From assembly GCA_015847255.1 (NCBI GenBank), contig JADLZK010012337.1, positions 1,674,001 to 1,738,000 of the forward strand: 64,000 nucleotides of DNA. Reading direction: 5' to 3'. Position numbers and translations under genes: made by a program. The notes under the pieces were generated by a model. That model saw nothing but the letters and a program-made list of their open reading frames with translations. It ran no database searches and was not told the DNA's origin. Below, in pieces: positions 1 through 11,885 of the stretch. Numbering within the stretch: the stretch's first letter is position 1; every line of letters starts with the position of its first letter. This DNA is from Hyparrhenia diplandra (taxonomy: Eukaryota; Streptophyta; Magnoliopsida; Poales; Poaceae).

Positions 1-415
1 ACTTTGGCCTTTGGTACTTTCGGCCTCTTCCACCCTCTCCTGGTTGGTTACTCGATTACGATTATCTTTGGTGATCGTATGCATAGAAAGTCCACTTCTG
101 GTACTTGTCAGTTTCTTGGTACTTCTCTAGTGTCACAGTCGTCTCGTAGCGATGCGGTGTCGCTCGGTCATTTGTTGAGGCGAGAATATGTTGCTGCTGC
201 TTTGCTTGTTGTTCACGGTATTTGTGGATGGTTGCCACTTTGAGAGACTTTGGCTTGAGTTTTTCACGTGTACCTACATTTGTGTGATAGCATGGGAGCT
301 GTGAGTGTAGCTAAAAACCCAGTCCTGCACTCCCAAACCAAACACATAGAGGTGGGGTACCACTTCCCGAGAGATCACCAGGAAAAAGGGGACATAGATG
401 TTCAGCACGTTGTTG
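1..415 (+). pseudogene. Ty1/Copia RNase H fragment, 5'-truncated by window edge
   Basis: The first frame (4-243) contains RKSTSGTCQFLGTSLVS, the block typical of Copia RNase H, followed by a degraded form of the AEAEYVAA stretch. After a frameshift the next block appears at about 279-410 as KNPVLHSQTKHIEVGYHF, matching the conserved NPVxHSRTKHIDIRxHF segment near the RNase H C-terminus. Similarity stops near position 415. RNase H removes the RNA template during reverse transcription; this copy is clearly dead (frameshift, stop codons, altered active-site neighbourhood). The rest of the element lies left of the window or has been lost. The family assignment is confident; the clade is not determinable. 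Confidence 0.8.
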
Positions 416-962
416 GTATAAATTAACGCACACAGAAAAATCCGCAAGCGCACGGATATCGATGTAGCTTTCACCTGAGAGTATTCCAAGGTATCGATTT
501 CCATGGGGAATGTGAAGTGCACTAATCAAGATAATAAGTTGTCCAAGGTTAACTATGGGTTTGTGGGGAGAGAGAAAGTTTCTAAGGCTCTCTAATAGAT
601 CTAGGAATCAAAGATACTTCAAGATTTATTTATTATGGGACATCAAAACACTAGCCATGGAAAGGGATGAGAAGGGGGCTAGGAAGCTCCGACTACGGTC
701 CTACAAACACCAATCCGAACGTGGTGGAACACGTCGGCCGTCAGGGCTGTCACCACCTGGGGCTACCACAAACTATCCGTGGGATTGGGTGCAATTCCAG
801 GTAACCACTAGACTAAGCACCATGCCTAATCTAATAACTACTACTGTAGTCTTATAAAGACTAAAGCACTTGATGCAAGCGGGAATCTAATAAATAAAGT
901 AGAAGTAAATGCTGAATGAAAGTAAATAGAAAGCTTAGAATAAATAAATGAAGAACCTGAAG
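416..962. other. Repeat-like spacer, no gene seen
   Basis: No supported coding region. The sequence from about 445 to 610 (AGTATTCCAAGGTATCGATT and flanks) looks like a grass LTR-retrotransposon terminal or leader sequence by general appearance, but no matching second copy, primer site or polypurine tract is present, so it is left unclassified. Confidence 0.35.
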
Positions 963-3262
963 TGTAATACCCCAAAAAAATGAATACCACCGATATGGAT
1001 TTTTAGATGGATCAATTGTATTTTTAGCAATAGTTGACTAGACTTAAGGAGAGACCCAAAAATTGGACTTTTGATCCATGACTCGGATTGATGAATGGAG
1101 ACCACCAACGCGTAGAGCTCATTGAATACATGCCGATGGATTATTCATGCATTTTTAATTGAACCATGAATGGTTATGTTAACTCTTAGTTCTAATAAAA
1201 AGAATTAAGTTCTCCCATGAAATCCTCTCCTTTGTTGCCTTGGCCGAGAGTCCTCCTTAGTGGCTATTGTGGCCTTTCCTTTTTTTTGTGATGTGCTATA
1301 TTTAGTTTTTGCATGAAGCCATTGTAGTTCTTGTCCTCTTCCACCGTGACCCACTAGCAGCCGCCACCCTCTTCTTGCACGGGAAAAACAGAGAGAAGGA
1401 AAGTAAGGAGGAAGGGGAGGAGTAGGGTTTTGCCGCCGCCATCGCCGTGTCGTTCTTCTCCGAAGTTCTCCATGAGAATGATGATTACATCACAACGACG
1501 TGGATAGAAGATGGATCGTCGTCGTACTCATTGCATTTAACCTAGGTGAGATTTCAGATTGAATCCCCTTCTTTGGTTCAAGTTTTATGGATCAAATCAT
1601 CTAATTAGAAAGGGTTTGGTTGGAGTGATCCTCGAAATTCCCAAAAGTTGATCTCATCCATGACCTAAAATCCTGACAGATTGTATAGTTTCTGTTCGTC
1701 CCGATTTTTTGGGCATCTTAATGACCTCATTAAATTTTGACGAAGTGGAAACATTTGTAGAGGACTTCAATACCTTTATTTTGACACCAATATCACCCTC
1801 ATAGCCTCTGTATTTTTGGAGTTACAGCTATTCTTAGACGGCTGTTTTGCAGTGACGAAATTCTGGACAGATTCTAGATTTACCTAGTTTTGGCCCCCGT
1901 AACAGAGGAATTTGAACTTGCTATATGAATATGAATTGTAGAGGTTTTCTTAAGCTTTCCAGATTGGTAGAGAACACAATTTTGTGACTTATATATCTCT
2001 AGTTTTCAATTTTACAAGACTGCTGTCCTGTTTTGACTGACAGAATCTTCAGTCAAGATGCAAAGATGTTTATGTTATTTTCTAGACTTCTTATGCCAAA
2101 TTTCATATCTACGGAAGTTGTAGATAAATGAATGTTCGATGTTCTGGTATATTTTGGGAATTTATTATGGTATGGTTATTTGTCTATGAAAAAGATAAGG
2201 ACTAGTGTTGCTGTCATGAACTGAAACGAACCGGTAGATACTTAAACAACGTGTTTGAGGCCTATTGTGCGTTAATCATTGTTGTACTTGTTTGTATGAT
2301 GATATTAGTACTGAGAATTGCTTGTAATCAGGTGGTTGTTGCCTTCGAAGAGTGTCTAGCTCATTAAGCTGATGATCACGGTAAAGGCAAGTAAGCGTGG
2401 CGCCGTGGTCCACATGCTTTAGCTTTGTTGTTTGAATTGCCTCCACTGAATTTTCAGTTTCTCACACTAGCCAGATAATCTAAAATTGAAGTTATTGATT
2501 TACCTTGAAGTATGACATTCTTCATAGCTTGTGGTTTTATTTTCTAAATTATGAATTGTGAGATGTATATGAAGTATGAGAAGTGCATACATTGCAACAT
2601 TTGCATTTGCACTCTTCCGTTGGTATGCATTGGAAGAAACCGTAGCCAAATTGGTGCGGTAAGTACCGTACGTACAACAACGCACATTGATGAGCATTGT
2701 GGTTGCAGCCTTCACTCCCTCTTGTTGGGTTGTGTGGGTAGAAGTGAAGTCATGCATTGCATTGCATTGCACTTTGTAAGTATATTTATGTTTTTATGAA
2801 GTTTGCATTACACTTGGAAGTATATTGATGTTGATATAAAGCTTTGGAGGTTTATATTACTATGCAGTTTAAATCGATGCTTAATCAAACTGTGATTTAA
2901 ATAACTTGGTTGAAGCTGTTTGCTTGCCGAGGTTTTCCATAAACCTCATACGCTTGTTTCCCCATCTCGGGTACTTGAGCTTCGAGGATGCTTGGCGGGA
3001 TGGGAGTAACTTGCACATATGTTGTACACTTCAAACAATCATATTTTCTATAACATAATAGTTGGTTGTAGAATCGGTTTGTATCTTGTAGTAAATAGTT
3101 GAGGTTTTGTCGGTTAGGTTGAGGATCCTTCATATGTAATCGTAGAAGACTTATTTTTTTTCTGCTCAATCTAGATGTCAAGATTTTGCTTCCGCGTACT
3201 CTGTAGTTATGTAGTGTGGTAATCCTCCGGAGAATTGTTATGTTTTCTTACGGGGTGTTACG
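963..3262 (+). repeat. Gypsy 5' LTR, about 2.3 kb
   Basis: It starts TGTAATACCCC and ends GGGGTGTTACG, an 11-base imperfect inverted terminal pair (the last base of the expected CA end is changed to G). It is immediately followed by a primer-binding site, which fixes the right boundary. A GC-richer stretch at about 1370-1480 lies within otherwise AT-rich sequence. No partner LTR is present in the window, so age cannot be estimated. Confidence 0.8.
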
Positions 3263-3264
3263 GT

Positions 3265-3276
3265 TGGTATCGAGCC
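3265..3276 (+). other. Primer-binding site, initiator Met-tRNA type
   Basis: TTGGTATCGAGCC follows the LTR end directly. It matches TGGTATCAGAGCC, the complement of the 3' end of plant initiator Met tRNA, with one base missing. Confidence 0.8.
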
Positions 3277-5539
3277 TAGGTTACAAGTTCTAGGATTAAG
3301 TTATGCTAAAATTTTGATTCACTTTAAAACTTGACACACTTGCACTTATAGGAGGGGTGTTGGGTGTTTCTTAAAAGAGCGATATGTTTATCTTATTGTT
3401 TTGTTGATACATATATGCAATTATGTTTATATATGTATGATCATTTTCTGGCTTTGTGCTCCTAGCTGTTGTAGGTGCCTTTTGAATTGTAGAAGATACT
3501 TTTGTTATAGTTTTGGTCCATAGGACCCGAGAATAAGTTTGGAAGCCTATAGAGTTGGTTTTGTCTAGCTTTGCGAGATGGGTTGAGTGAAGGGCCCCGC
3601 AATGCCTTCTCTGCTTTTGCTAAGTGAGGTTGACCAAGTGATAGGTTGACCCAACTATTATATTCAAAGGAAATTGTTAAATGACGGATGGGATGGCCTC
3701 CATGTCGTGCATTCTAACTATTTCCTCTTGACATATCAAATGGGTGGGTCATTGAGTGCCTTTTCCTATAGATTGGAGTGGCGATTTTTAGCGACCTTAG
3801 TGCGGTGTAGTTTTTTTTCCACACAACTTAAATTTTATCTTTTTAGCAATTGTCAAGATGTCATGACATTAGACTTATTATGTGGAGTTTGTGAGGATTT
3901 AAGGTTTTAAACCTAGTGTTGTGCTTAGTCTTAGTTTGGATGCTAATATTGTAACTTGAAATTGAATATGCTTAATAGTCGTGTGTGGGCACTCAATGTG
4001 TTGTAGTTGCCTTAAAGGCTTTGAGGTGGATCTAATTGGCTTTGCATTCCAATGGAGTAGTTTAGTTGATCTATTAGTATATATGTACCGGATGCTCCTT
4101 TGAGCACACAAGTTGGATGATTTATTCTATAATATGGTGCAAGTGACCCATTTGTGAGAATCACGACTTACAATTATTTTAGGCTAGTGCGTATAAAGAC
4201 AAGTCAGTTTTGGAGGTTGTTTCATGGAATTTTTCACATGCTTATTTAGTGAACCTATCATGATTGGCACAATGTTGCTTTCTTTAGAAATATGCTATTC
4301 AATTGCATAATTTTAGTGGTTGTTGTGGCATGGACGTCATTAGAGACATGTGCCAATGGAATAAAGATATAATGGTGTGTTAGACTAAGTCTACAAACAT
4401 AGTGGTGGATTGCCTAGTGGTTCATGTTATTTGAATGGTGCTCGAGTAAGGGAATGTCGAAAACATTATGGTTTTGATGTGGAGAAATTGATGTGGCATC
4501 ACTTTGACATATTTTTCTAAGACTAAAGTGTGTTTCTTTTATCATATTTGCTCTTTTAGACTCGGTGGATCTAAGAAAGTAGTAAAGCTAGCTCTTAGCT
4601 CAATGCTTTTGGTTGTCATGGAGGTACGCGCAATTGTTGTTCTAGGATCTTGATGAGATTGTTGAAGTAGTATTAATACTAAGTAGACTTATTCGATCAA
4701 AGTTTTGATGTGTTGTTGGAGCTGCAAAAAGAAGTATGATTGTCTTGTGATATCCTAGTGGATCCGTAGTGAATCCCTAGTCAATTTTATGATTTCTAGT
4801 AGAACTAATGTTTTCCTTTTTTATTCCTAAATTCGAAGCCATGTTTTGGAGCGGTGATGCTCTAAGCTTTAGTTTTAGCGGTAACAATTGTTCTTCAGGT
4901 CTTGTTGGCAAAAAAAAAGTGTGTTATCATACAATTTTGTTTTGTAGTCAAGGTTGAATTTTGTTAGCATATTGTTTGAAGGTCGTCCGTTCTTCCATAG
5001 AATTGAGATGTTATAGAAAGAGGGAATGCATTTTGTGGCAAACCTAACAAGTGTGCCTTCTAGATTTTCATGGTTGATTTTTTTTGACAAGTTATTAATT
5101 GGGATGGAAACATGGTAGATCCCAAGAATGATGTTTGTTTTGTAGAGTGGCAGAGACTAACTATTGCCATGGAAGTTGGAAGATTTCTTGCACTTATTTG
5201 AATAACATCATTAGTTTGTTTAGAACTAATCTAGTTTCTAAGAACATATCACTAAGTTAACTATGAAGGGTTCCCCTTTTGTTTTCTAGGTGGATTCCCC
5301 GCTCATTATTGTGGTAATGGAGGAGAAATATAAGTAGCTTAGAATCTTAACTAATAATAATTGGGGGATGCATATGTATGATGTTAGTAAATGGTGTGGT
5401 TTATTAATGTATATAGTTAGACTAAAGATATAATGACATGTGCTACTTGGATGTTGATTTATGTGGATACTTTGCATGGTAAGAGAAATAGCTAGTGGAG
5501 TTTTGCTTTTTATGTGAGATATAAATTCTTGAGTTTGAG
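3277..5539 (+). other. Decayed Gypsy internal region (gag/protease/RT interval), no readable domain
   Basis: This 2.3 kb AT-rich interval lies between the primer site and the first recognisable pol block of the same element. By position it should hold gag, protease and reverse transcriptase, but no reading frame exceeds about 90 codons and no diagnostic motif could be recognised on either strand. Confidence 0.5.
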
Positions 5540-5965
5540 GCAAGCTTTTGAACTTTGAAGAACAAATTGGTGAGTAATCCTATTTTGGGTTTGCGAGAGA
5601 ATGAAAAGTTTTGTTTACAATATAGATAGAAGACTCATGTATTAGTACATGGTATGTGCTCATGTGAGAAGGTAGGGTGATCTCTTATGCAACTAGGTAG
5701 TTGAGGAAACATGGGGTGATTTATCTACACATGGTTTTGAGTTGGCAATAGCGGTATTTGCATTGAAGTTTTTATACACATCTTTATGTAGCATTTTTAT
5801 ATTCTTATGGACCATGAGGATCAAGTATATATTTACTTAGAAGGAGCTAAACTTGAGACAGAAGAGGTGGCTAGAGTTTATTGTGGATTATTATTTGACT
5901 ATTTAGTATCATCCAATATAAACAAAAATGTTGGTGTAGATGCCCGTATATTTAGGGATGAAACC
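5540..5965 (+). pseudogene. Gypsy RT-RNase H remnant
   Basis: Across several frames the canonical order is visible: an RT-tail block resembling LVSNPILGLRENEKF, then EGRVISYATR (the GKVIAYASRQL block of Gypsy RNase H), then KYIFT, a stop, and KELNLRQKRWLEF (the SLKYIFTQKDLNLRQRRWLEL block) near 5822-5900, followed by a degraded NYHPGKANVVADALSR block. Stops and frameshifts separate the blocks. The domain order and wording are those of chromovirus-like plant Gypsy elements. Confidence 0.75.
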
Positions 5966-6589
5966 ATATCAGATTTAGGCGAATACTAGTGATCTTGTGT
6001 TATGTCTTATATCTCATATTCTACTCCATATTTTCTCTTTTATCTTACACCCACATTTTGATCATTAGGATATTGATATCTACTTTAGATACATATTAGA
6101 AATCTAATGTTGAATATTCGGTTCGTATACTATCTGATACTAAGTGTTTGGATTTAGATAGTGACAATACATGCAAGGTTTTGACCTTTTTGAGACAAGC
6201 GGATATTAGGAAAAATCCATCCCATTCTTACCCCTACCCTTTGTAGGACCTATGTTCCTAAAGCATTCATGGTAATGATTGATGACCATAGAGCATTTCT
6301 CTTTGCTATTTTGAAGTTGCACGTGAGTAGACCCATTTTTTATTCAATCACCATGGCATGAGAAGGTGAGATGGTTTTAGTTGTAATATCTTACTCTAGG
6401 CACTCACAAGTGCATTGATGTAGCTAAAAACGTGTGAGTTTAGTGTGGAGGTTGATGACACTATTTATTTTAGATGTCATCTATGTGATCCACATAAGTC
6501 TAGGAGAATTTGGATATTTTGAAGGAAGCTCGTCACACCAATATACGGTATATCCAGGTGAAAGTAAGATGTATAAAGACTTGAAGCAA
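5966..6589 (+). other. Gypsy spacer between RNase H and integrase, degenerate
   Basis: This lies between the RNase H and integrase remnants and no separate gene is supported. AT-rich, with stops in all frames. Confidence 0.4.
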
Positions 6590-6850
6590 TGTTTTTATGG
6601 AAGTGAGTGAAGGTTGATATTGTTAAGTATGTGGTTTGTGTGGCATTTGTCACAAGGTGAAGGCTGAGTAACACAGGTTGGCTAAGTTGCTAAAAACATT
6701 GGAGCTCCCTAAGAGGAAATCAAACAATATGTCAATGCCTTTGTGGTTGGAATGTCTCAATTGTCAAGATGCAAAAGGAGCTATTTGGTTTGCCATCAAT
6801 AGGCTTACCAAAGTGGCTTACTTAATTCAATGAGAACAACATACTTATTT
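6590..6850 (+). pseudogene. Gypsy integrase N-terminal (zinc finger and core start) remnant
   Basis: Reading across frames gives VKAE, then NNMSMPLWLECLNCQ and AIWFAINRLTKVAYLIQ. These match the plant Gypsy integrase order CxxCQxVKAEHQ, WDNISMDFVVGLP, IWVVVDRLTKVAHFIP. Integrase joins element cDNA to the chromosome; here the first catalytic aspartate (MDF to MPL) is lost and stops intervene. The remaining core is absent because the element breaks off at about 6870. Confidence 0.75.
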
Positions 6851-6875
6851 GCTCCCGACTGATATGTCCTTGGTG

Positions 6876-8910
6876 TTGTAATGATCGCAGTCACGGGAAC
6901 GAGTCGGCCAAGGCGTCGCCCCGATCCATACATCGATCGAGAACGCGATGGAATCCCCATTTCCGATCACGGCCGTAGTGATGGCCCTGATACAACGGTA
7001 GGTAGCGGCGTGCGCAGTGCCTCCCCAGTGGTGGCCATGAATGTCACCCCGGAAGGACGCCAGTGACGCGCGCCCCCTAACCCACATCGCCCAAGCTGAG
7101 GAGTCAGCGGATTGTGTAGTCGATGAACAAGCTTGAGGAGTAGGCAAACATTCTGCACCCCAACATCTTTGATGCCTAAGCCTCCATATTCTCTTGGTGA
7201 CAAACCGAGACCCACGCCACCAGACAGCTTGCCGGAGATGACTTTCCAGAGGTGTCACCCGACCATAGAAAAGCTCTTCTGCTTCCATCCATGAATTGTA
7301 TGCGATCTTTGGGATCTGGATTGAGCTCATCAGGTACACCAATTGTGAGTCAAGCACATAGTTGATCAGGACAGCTCTTCCCATGGGGTTCAGCAGGTGT
7401 GCTTGCCAGGAAGCAAGATGCCGGTCTGTTTTCTGTATATAAGTGCTGAAAGCCGACAGAGGCAGCTTGTGAATCGACAAAGGCAAGCCGAGGTAAGGTT
7501 GAGGGAAACCTTCTTCCTTGCAGCCCAGGATCTGTACACACTCATCGATATGATGGCAGCTCATATGGATTGGCACCAGCGTACTCTTATAGTAGTTTAT
7601 CCTGAGTCCAGAGAAAGTAGCAAACTGATCCAGGATAGACTTGAGTCCCCCTAGCGTCATCAGGATCACCTCTCAGCACAATTAAGGTGTCATCGGCATA
7701 CTGCAAAACCGCACAAGGCAATTCATCGTCTGTCGGATGCCTGATGTAGTCGTTTGCTTTGATCATGCACTGTAGAGTTTCAGCAACCAGCAAGAAGAGG
7801 TAGGGTGAGATGGGGTCCCCCTGTCGAAGTCCTCTTTTGCAGGTGATCCACGGTCCCGGGCAACCATTAATCAACACAGCTGACTTAGAGGAGCTTAGAA
7901 TCTGCTTTGCATCCGGTTTATCCACAACTCATGAACCCCTCTCGCCCTTAGTACCGCAAGCAGGCCTGGCAAAGATATCTTGTATCGAAGGCTTTTGCAA
8001 AGTCGGTTTGAGCACTAAGGCGGCTTTTTTCCTTTTGTGACACACCGCACAAGCTCAGCCGCATAGACAAAAGTATACGAGATTGATCTCCCTGCGATGA
8101 AGCGGGCCGGGCAATGTCAATGAGCTTCGAATCTCTTCTTTGCAATCTTGTTGTCGGGATCTTTGAGAGAATCTTTATAATGCGATTACGAAGACAAATC
8201 GATGCGAAACTCACGACATCCACTGCCCCAATCTTCTTTGGGATGAGCACCATATGAGATCGGTTGATAGGGCTCAAGTCTGCAGCACCGCGGTGGAAGT
8301 CGGCCAGGAACTCCATGATAGTCGGCACGCCGATGTCGGCCGACTTGTAGAAAGCCGCCCAAAGCCATCGGGCCCGGCAAGACTGCGGTGTTCATCACCC
8401 GGATGGCAAGGATTGCTTCCGTTGCGGTGAATTGAGCATAACCCGTCGCCCGGTCGGTAGGCATCCACATAGAAATTTGTCCAAGATCAATCGAATGGTA
8501 GATCGGCACCCGATGATAGAACCGGAAGTATGCGGTGGCGCCCTCGATTTTCTGCGTGGATCGACAATATCAACGCCGGACCGAGATCTTCTTGATGAAA
8601 TTTGCTCTCGATTGTTGAGTGGCTTGAGCATGATGGAAGGCCGTGTTGGCATCTGCCTCTTTGATTGCCCGGTGTTTGCTTCTTTGCTTCCAATATGCTG
8701 CCTTGGCCTTGATCGCCGCCTCCAACTCTTGCTTGGCAAGCTGCCGAACACGAGCTCATCAAGTGAAAGCGCACGGTTTTCTTGAAGAAATCAAACAAAT
8801 TGTATGATAAATGTGCAATTGTGAATGAGGTGGTGAGGTGCCTCGTTACACCGTTTCCAAACCTTTGCCGCTGATCTCGTCGCCTTGATGCATGTGGCCA
8901 CCGCTGCACC
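6876..8910 (-). pseudogene. LINE ORF2 reverse transcriptase and post-RT region
   Basis: Read on the minus strand, blocks appear in order: a FT-TATEAILAIRVMN and LPGPDGFG segment (the GKAPGPDGF block), MVLIPKKIGAVDV and ICLRNRIIKILSK (the VLIPKK and RPISLCNxxYKIISK blocks), RGLRQGDPISPYLFLL, and QYADDTLIVL with the YADD catalytic motif at about 7689-7700. These are followed by SGLRINYYKS, LGLPLS, LASWQAHLLNPMGRAVLI and a terminal IGNGDSIAFSIDVWIG segment as in the zf-RVT region. This is the polymerase that copies LINE RNA at the nicked target. Several frameshifts and stops make it non-functional. The zf-RVT domain stops short at about 6876. Confidence 0.85.
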
Positions 8911-9151
8911 GCCGATAGCTTGAGAAGGTGCCCGCCGCAGGCCGGAGGATGAGAGGGAAGGAAGTTCGGGTTCGAAGCCGGTGCTTTTCGGAAACGGAAG
9001 ATGATGCGATTTTGGGATGGTTGTGTTCACCGATAGGAGTAGGGGGTGTGATCCGAGGTGGGGCGAGGAAGGGAGCTAAGCGGCGTAAAGGGAACGCAAA
9101 GTTGAAGGCATTGTCGGTGAACACTCTGCCTAGTTTGGCAAGGATTGGGCT

Positions 9152-9456
9152 TTACCGACCATTTGTCAGTGTACAAACGGTCGAGAGGTGCACTTCAAGA
9201 ATGACTAAAGATTGAATTGTACTGTTAAAGGCATTTGCTAGTGTAGGATTGAAAATGCCATTGTTCTTGTCTTGCGCGCAGTGAACGAGATTGAAATCCC
9301 CAAGAAGGACCCAAGGAGAGGTAAGAGATGGCTGAATGTCGGTGATGGATTGCAGGAAAGGAAGTGATCCACGGTGATCCGATGGACCATAGGCGTTAGT
9401 TATTGTTAAGTCTAGGTTTGTGGCATTGCAGGTTAGAGCCGTGGTTAGGGAGTGTG
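9152..9456 (-). pseudogene. LINE ORF2 endonuclease, C-terminal part
   Basis: The minus-strand frame carries LDLTITNAYGPSD and WVLLGDFNLV, the NVYGP and GDFN signatures of the exonuclease-endonuclease-phosphatase fold that nicks the target site. The upstream half is displaced to 18205-18560 by the Gypsy insertion; the codons for the shared HSLTT segment occur at both junctions. Confidence 0.8.
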
Positions 9457-10960
9457 TGTTGATGCTCACTAACTCATATTTTTATGCATCAACAATTCAT
9501 GAGAAAAGGACTAAAAAGATAAATCAACAATAGAATAGGGCTTTGGACTAATGATTTCCACGAGTTTTTGGTAAAGTTGTGGTTTGCGGGACTTGACAGA
9601 AAACTTGGCCAGAATTGGCGTATCATACGACCGACATAGCGTAATGCAATCCAACTCGAAACAAGTCTAGAATGCTCCGGATTACTCCCCGGCGTGGGAC
9701 GAAACTTAACACCCAAGAAAACATCATCTAGAAGACTCCAAAAAAGCCACGACGCGTCGCGGGGACCTGGTGGGACACCCGGGCCGATCACCAATAGTCG
9801 GGCCGATCGGCGCCCCTACTCCAAGTTAGCCCCGTCTCCGGAAGCTTCTCCAACCGCCTCTAAGACGCAATCTAATCCGCCCGTTTAATGTCGGTTTGAT
9901 CCGAGGGCGACGGTGGAGCACGAGATGTATCTAAATCCAACACCTGGCACCTCCTCCGGACTATATAAGCACCCCCCGGGCCCCCTTTCATTTCATAATC
10001 GAAGCCTCAAGTCATCATCAAGTAGAAGATCAAGTTGAAGCCAAGGCGAGGAGAAGAAGAGGAGACACCAAGAGATAGGATAGCTAATTCATCGCTCTAA
10101 ATAGATCTAGAGCCTAGTTTAGATAGAAAGTCAGAGTTTAGAGAAGAGAGAGCATCTGCTCCGGTTCTGGATCTGTAAGTTACACTATGAATCGATATTA
10201 TTGTTTTCATACACCTTCATGCTATTTCATTATTATGCATACAATTAGTTTATTTTTACTTTATTCTAGTCATAGCATATTTGATATGATCATTATTCAT
10301 GATAATTCAATGCGCTTATTAAGTAGAGCTCCTAGTATATTACTCGAGTGTGCTAGGTAGTAGAAAGTATGTAAGCATGGTGCTTAGATATAATTTACTC
10401 TATGGATTCACCTTATATGCTTGGGTCGTGTGGTAGATCGTAGTGGTGACAAACACTATTGAGTCCTTTGCAATCCATCCCCGTATGTAAGACTAGTCGA
10501 TAATGGTTCTTGGGTTAATCTTGTTTCGTTCTGATTTTCTTAAGTAATCTTGTGGTGCACATTCTTATTTATAGTTTTGATATATATATGATCTTATGCT
10601 ATGCCATTTTAAAACCATTTAATAAATTCTTTGTATGCTACCTAAGAATTGTCCCTTTGTCTTAAATCAATCCTAATCTCACTAGGAATTAATCTTATGC
10701 TATACTCACCACGTGTGTACCTCACTGCTGTCTCATATACCTTATTGCTATTTATTATTGGCTTACCTTGTTTAAGTATATGCTAATTACCACAAAATCT
10801 CATTAGTCTTCTATCTTTGTCTTTAATCAATTGAACCTTTGTCATATCTTCCTTGTGGATACGATATATATTTAAAACCCTCAGGGTGAAATGCTCCTTT
10901 GGACATCCGCGGCGCTATGCGGATCTATAAATATTTCTCGTAAGCTAACAAATACCAACA
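9457..10960 (+). repeat. Athila-like 5' LTR (1504 bp)
   Basis: It aligns along its length with 16704-18204. It begins TGTTGATG, ends ATACCAACA and is followed by the primer site. Contains a TATA box near 9962. The differences from the 3' LTR are mostly 1-4 base indels at C/G-rich steps rather than substitutions. Confidence 0.9.
9962..9968 (+). promoter_or_regulatory. TATA box of the 5' LTR
   Basis: TATATAA within GGACTATATAAGC, with a matching box in the 3' LTR at about 17214-17220. Placed about 500 bases into the LTR, consistent with a U3/R boundary near 9990. Transcription start is inferred. Confidence 0.65.
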
Positions 10961-10965
10961 AGCAT

Positions 10966-10980
10966 TTCGGCGCCGTTTAG
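10966..10980 (+). other. Primer-binding site, Asp-tRNA type
   Basis: TCGGCGCCGTTTAGGGA lies 5 bases past the LTR end and resembles TGGCGCCGTTGCCGGGG, the complement of the 3' end of plant tRNA-Asp and usual for Athila-group elements. Confidence 0.7.
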
Positions 10981-11192
10981 GGAAGATTTTGATAGCTACT
11001 CTTTTGATTATTGATAGATGAATACTAAGTGTGGATTTTGCTACTTAGCACCTCTGCTAAAACAGATTTACCCGTTTATTGTCTTTTTCTATATTATTCG
11101 CGAGGGTATTACTTGAGGTTTGATTGAGATTCACTACACTTTGATCATCTGAATCAAGTCAACCCAAGAAGCTACACCAAGTTCACGAAGCC

Positions 11193-11885
11193 ATGCACGA
11201 AAAGGCGTTGCGAGAGTTCTCGCTCCAAACATCAAGAACATTCGCGATTTGGACCTACACTTCCAATCAATCACGAAGTTTGAGCTCAAGGCAAGCCTCA
11301 TCAACATGGTGCAAGCTAACCCGTTTGATGGAAAGACACATGAAGATGCAAGCACTCATCTCCGGACTTTCATGGAGATAAGCGCCACCATCAATATCAA
11401 GAACATTACCAAGGACACGATCACGCTCCGCTTATTCCCTTTCTCACTATCGGGAAGAGCGAGGCAAATGGTTCTACTCAATGAACAAAAGATAAACACA
11501 TGGGAGAAATGTTCAACCACATTCCTAGCAAAGTTCTTCCCTACGTGAGGCAAAACCAATGCCTTACGTGGAAAAATTGCCAACTTTCGGCGAGAAGGGA
11601 GAATCTATTCCAGAGGCGTGGGAGCGTTTGCAAGAATACATATCGGATTGCCCTCACCATGGAATGGAGGAATGGATGCTCTTACAAGGATTCTATCATG
11701 GACTAAATCAAAAAGCAAGAGAGCATCTAGACGCCCTTCTTTGGAGGATCATTCTTATCACTCACACCAGGGAAAGCCGACATACTTATGTGCAAGATAT
11801 CGAGAAAATCAAAAAATTTTGGACCCGAAGAACACTCAATACCGTCATCAAAGTGAAGAAGTACAAGAAGAACAAGAAGAATTGA
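11193..11885 (+). pseudogene. Gag (retrotransposon gag domain), frameshifted
   Basis: Across frames the order is KALREF, then LINMVQANPFDGKTHEDA, LRLFPFSLSGRA, WEKCSTTFLAKFFPT, TNALRGKIANF, and IPEAWERLQEY with CPHHGMEEWMLLQGFYHGL. This is the Retrotrans_gag pattern of Athila-type Gypsy elements, the structural protein that packages element RNA. Frame changes occur near 11245 and 11545. No zinc knuckle is seen downstream in 11890-12830, where only short frames exist. Start codon uncertain; the ATG at 11193 is the first one in a frame that begins with gag-like residues. Confidence 0.8.

Larger units (their letters stand above)
963..6870 (+). mobile_element. Truncated Ty3/Gypsy element: 5' LTR plus decayed internal region
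   Basis: The element begins with an LTR (963-3262), followed by a Met-tRNA primer site and an internal region in plus orientation in which RNase H (about 5540-5965) and the zinc-finger/integrase start (about 6590-6850) can still be read through many stops and frameshifts. Gag, protease and most of the reverse transcriptase are unrecognisable, and the integrase core, 3' part and 3' LTR are missing: the sequence changes to a LINE at about 6870-6880. The gene order RT/RNase H then integrase is that of Ty3/Gypsy. It is far more decayed than the other elements here, so it is probably the oldest insertion in the window. Confidence 0.75.
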
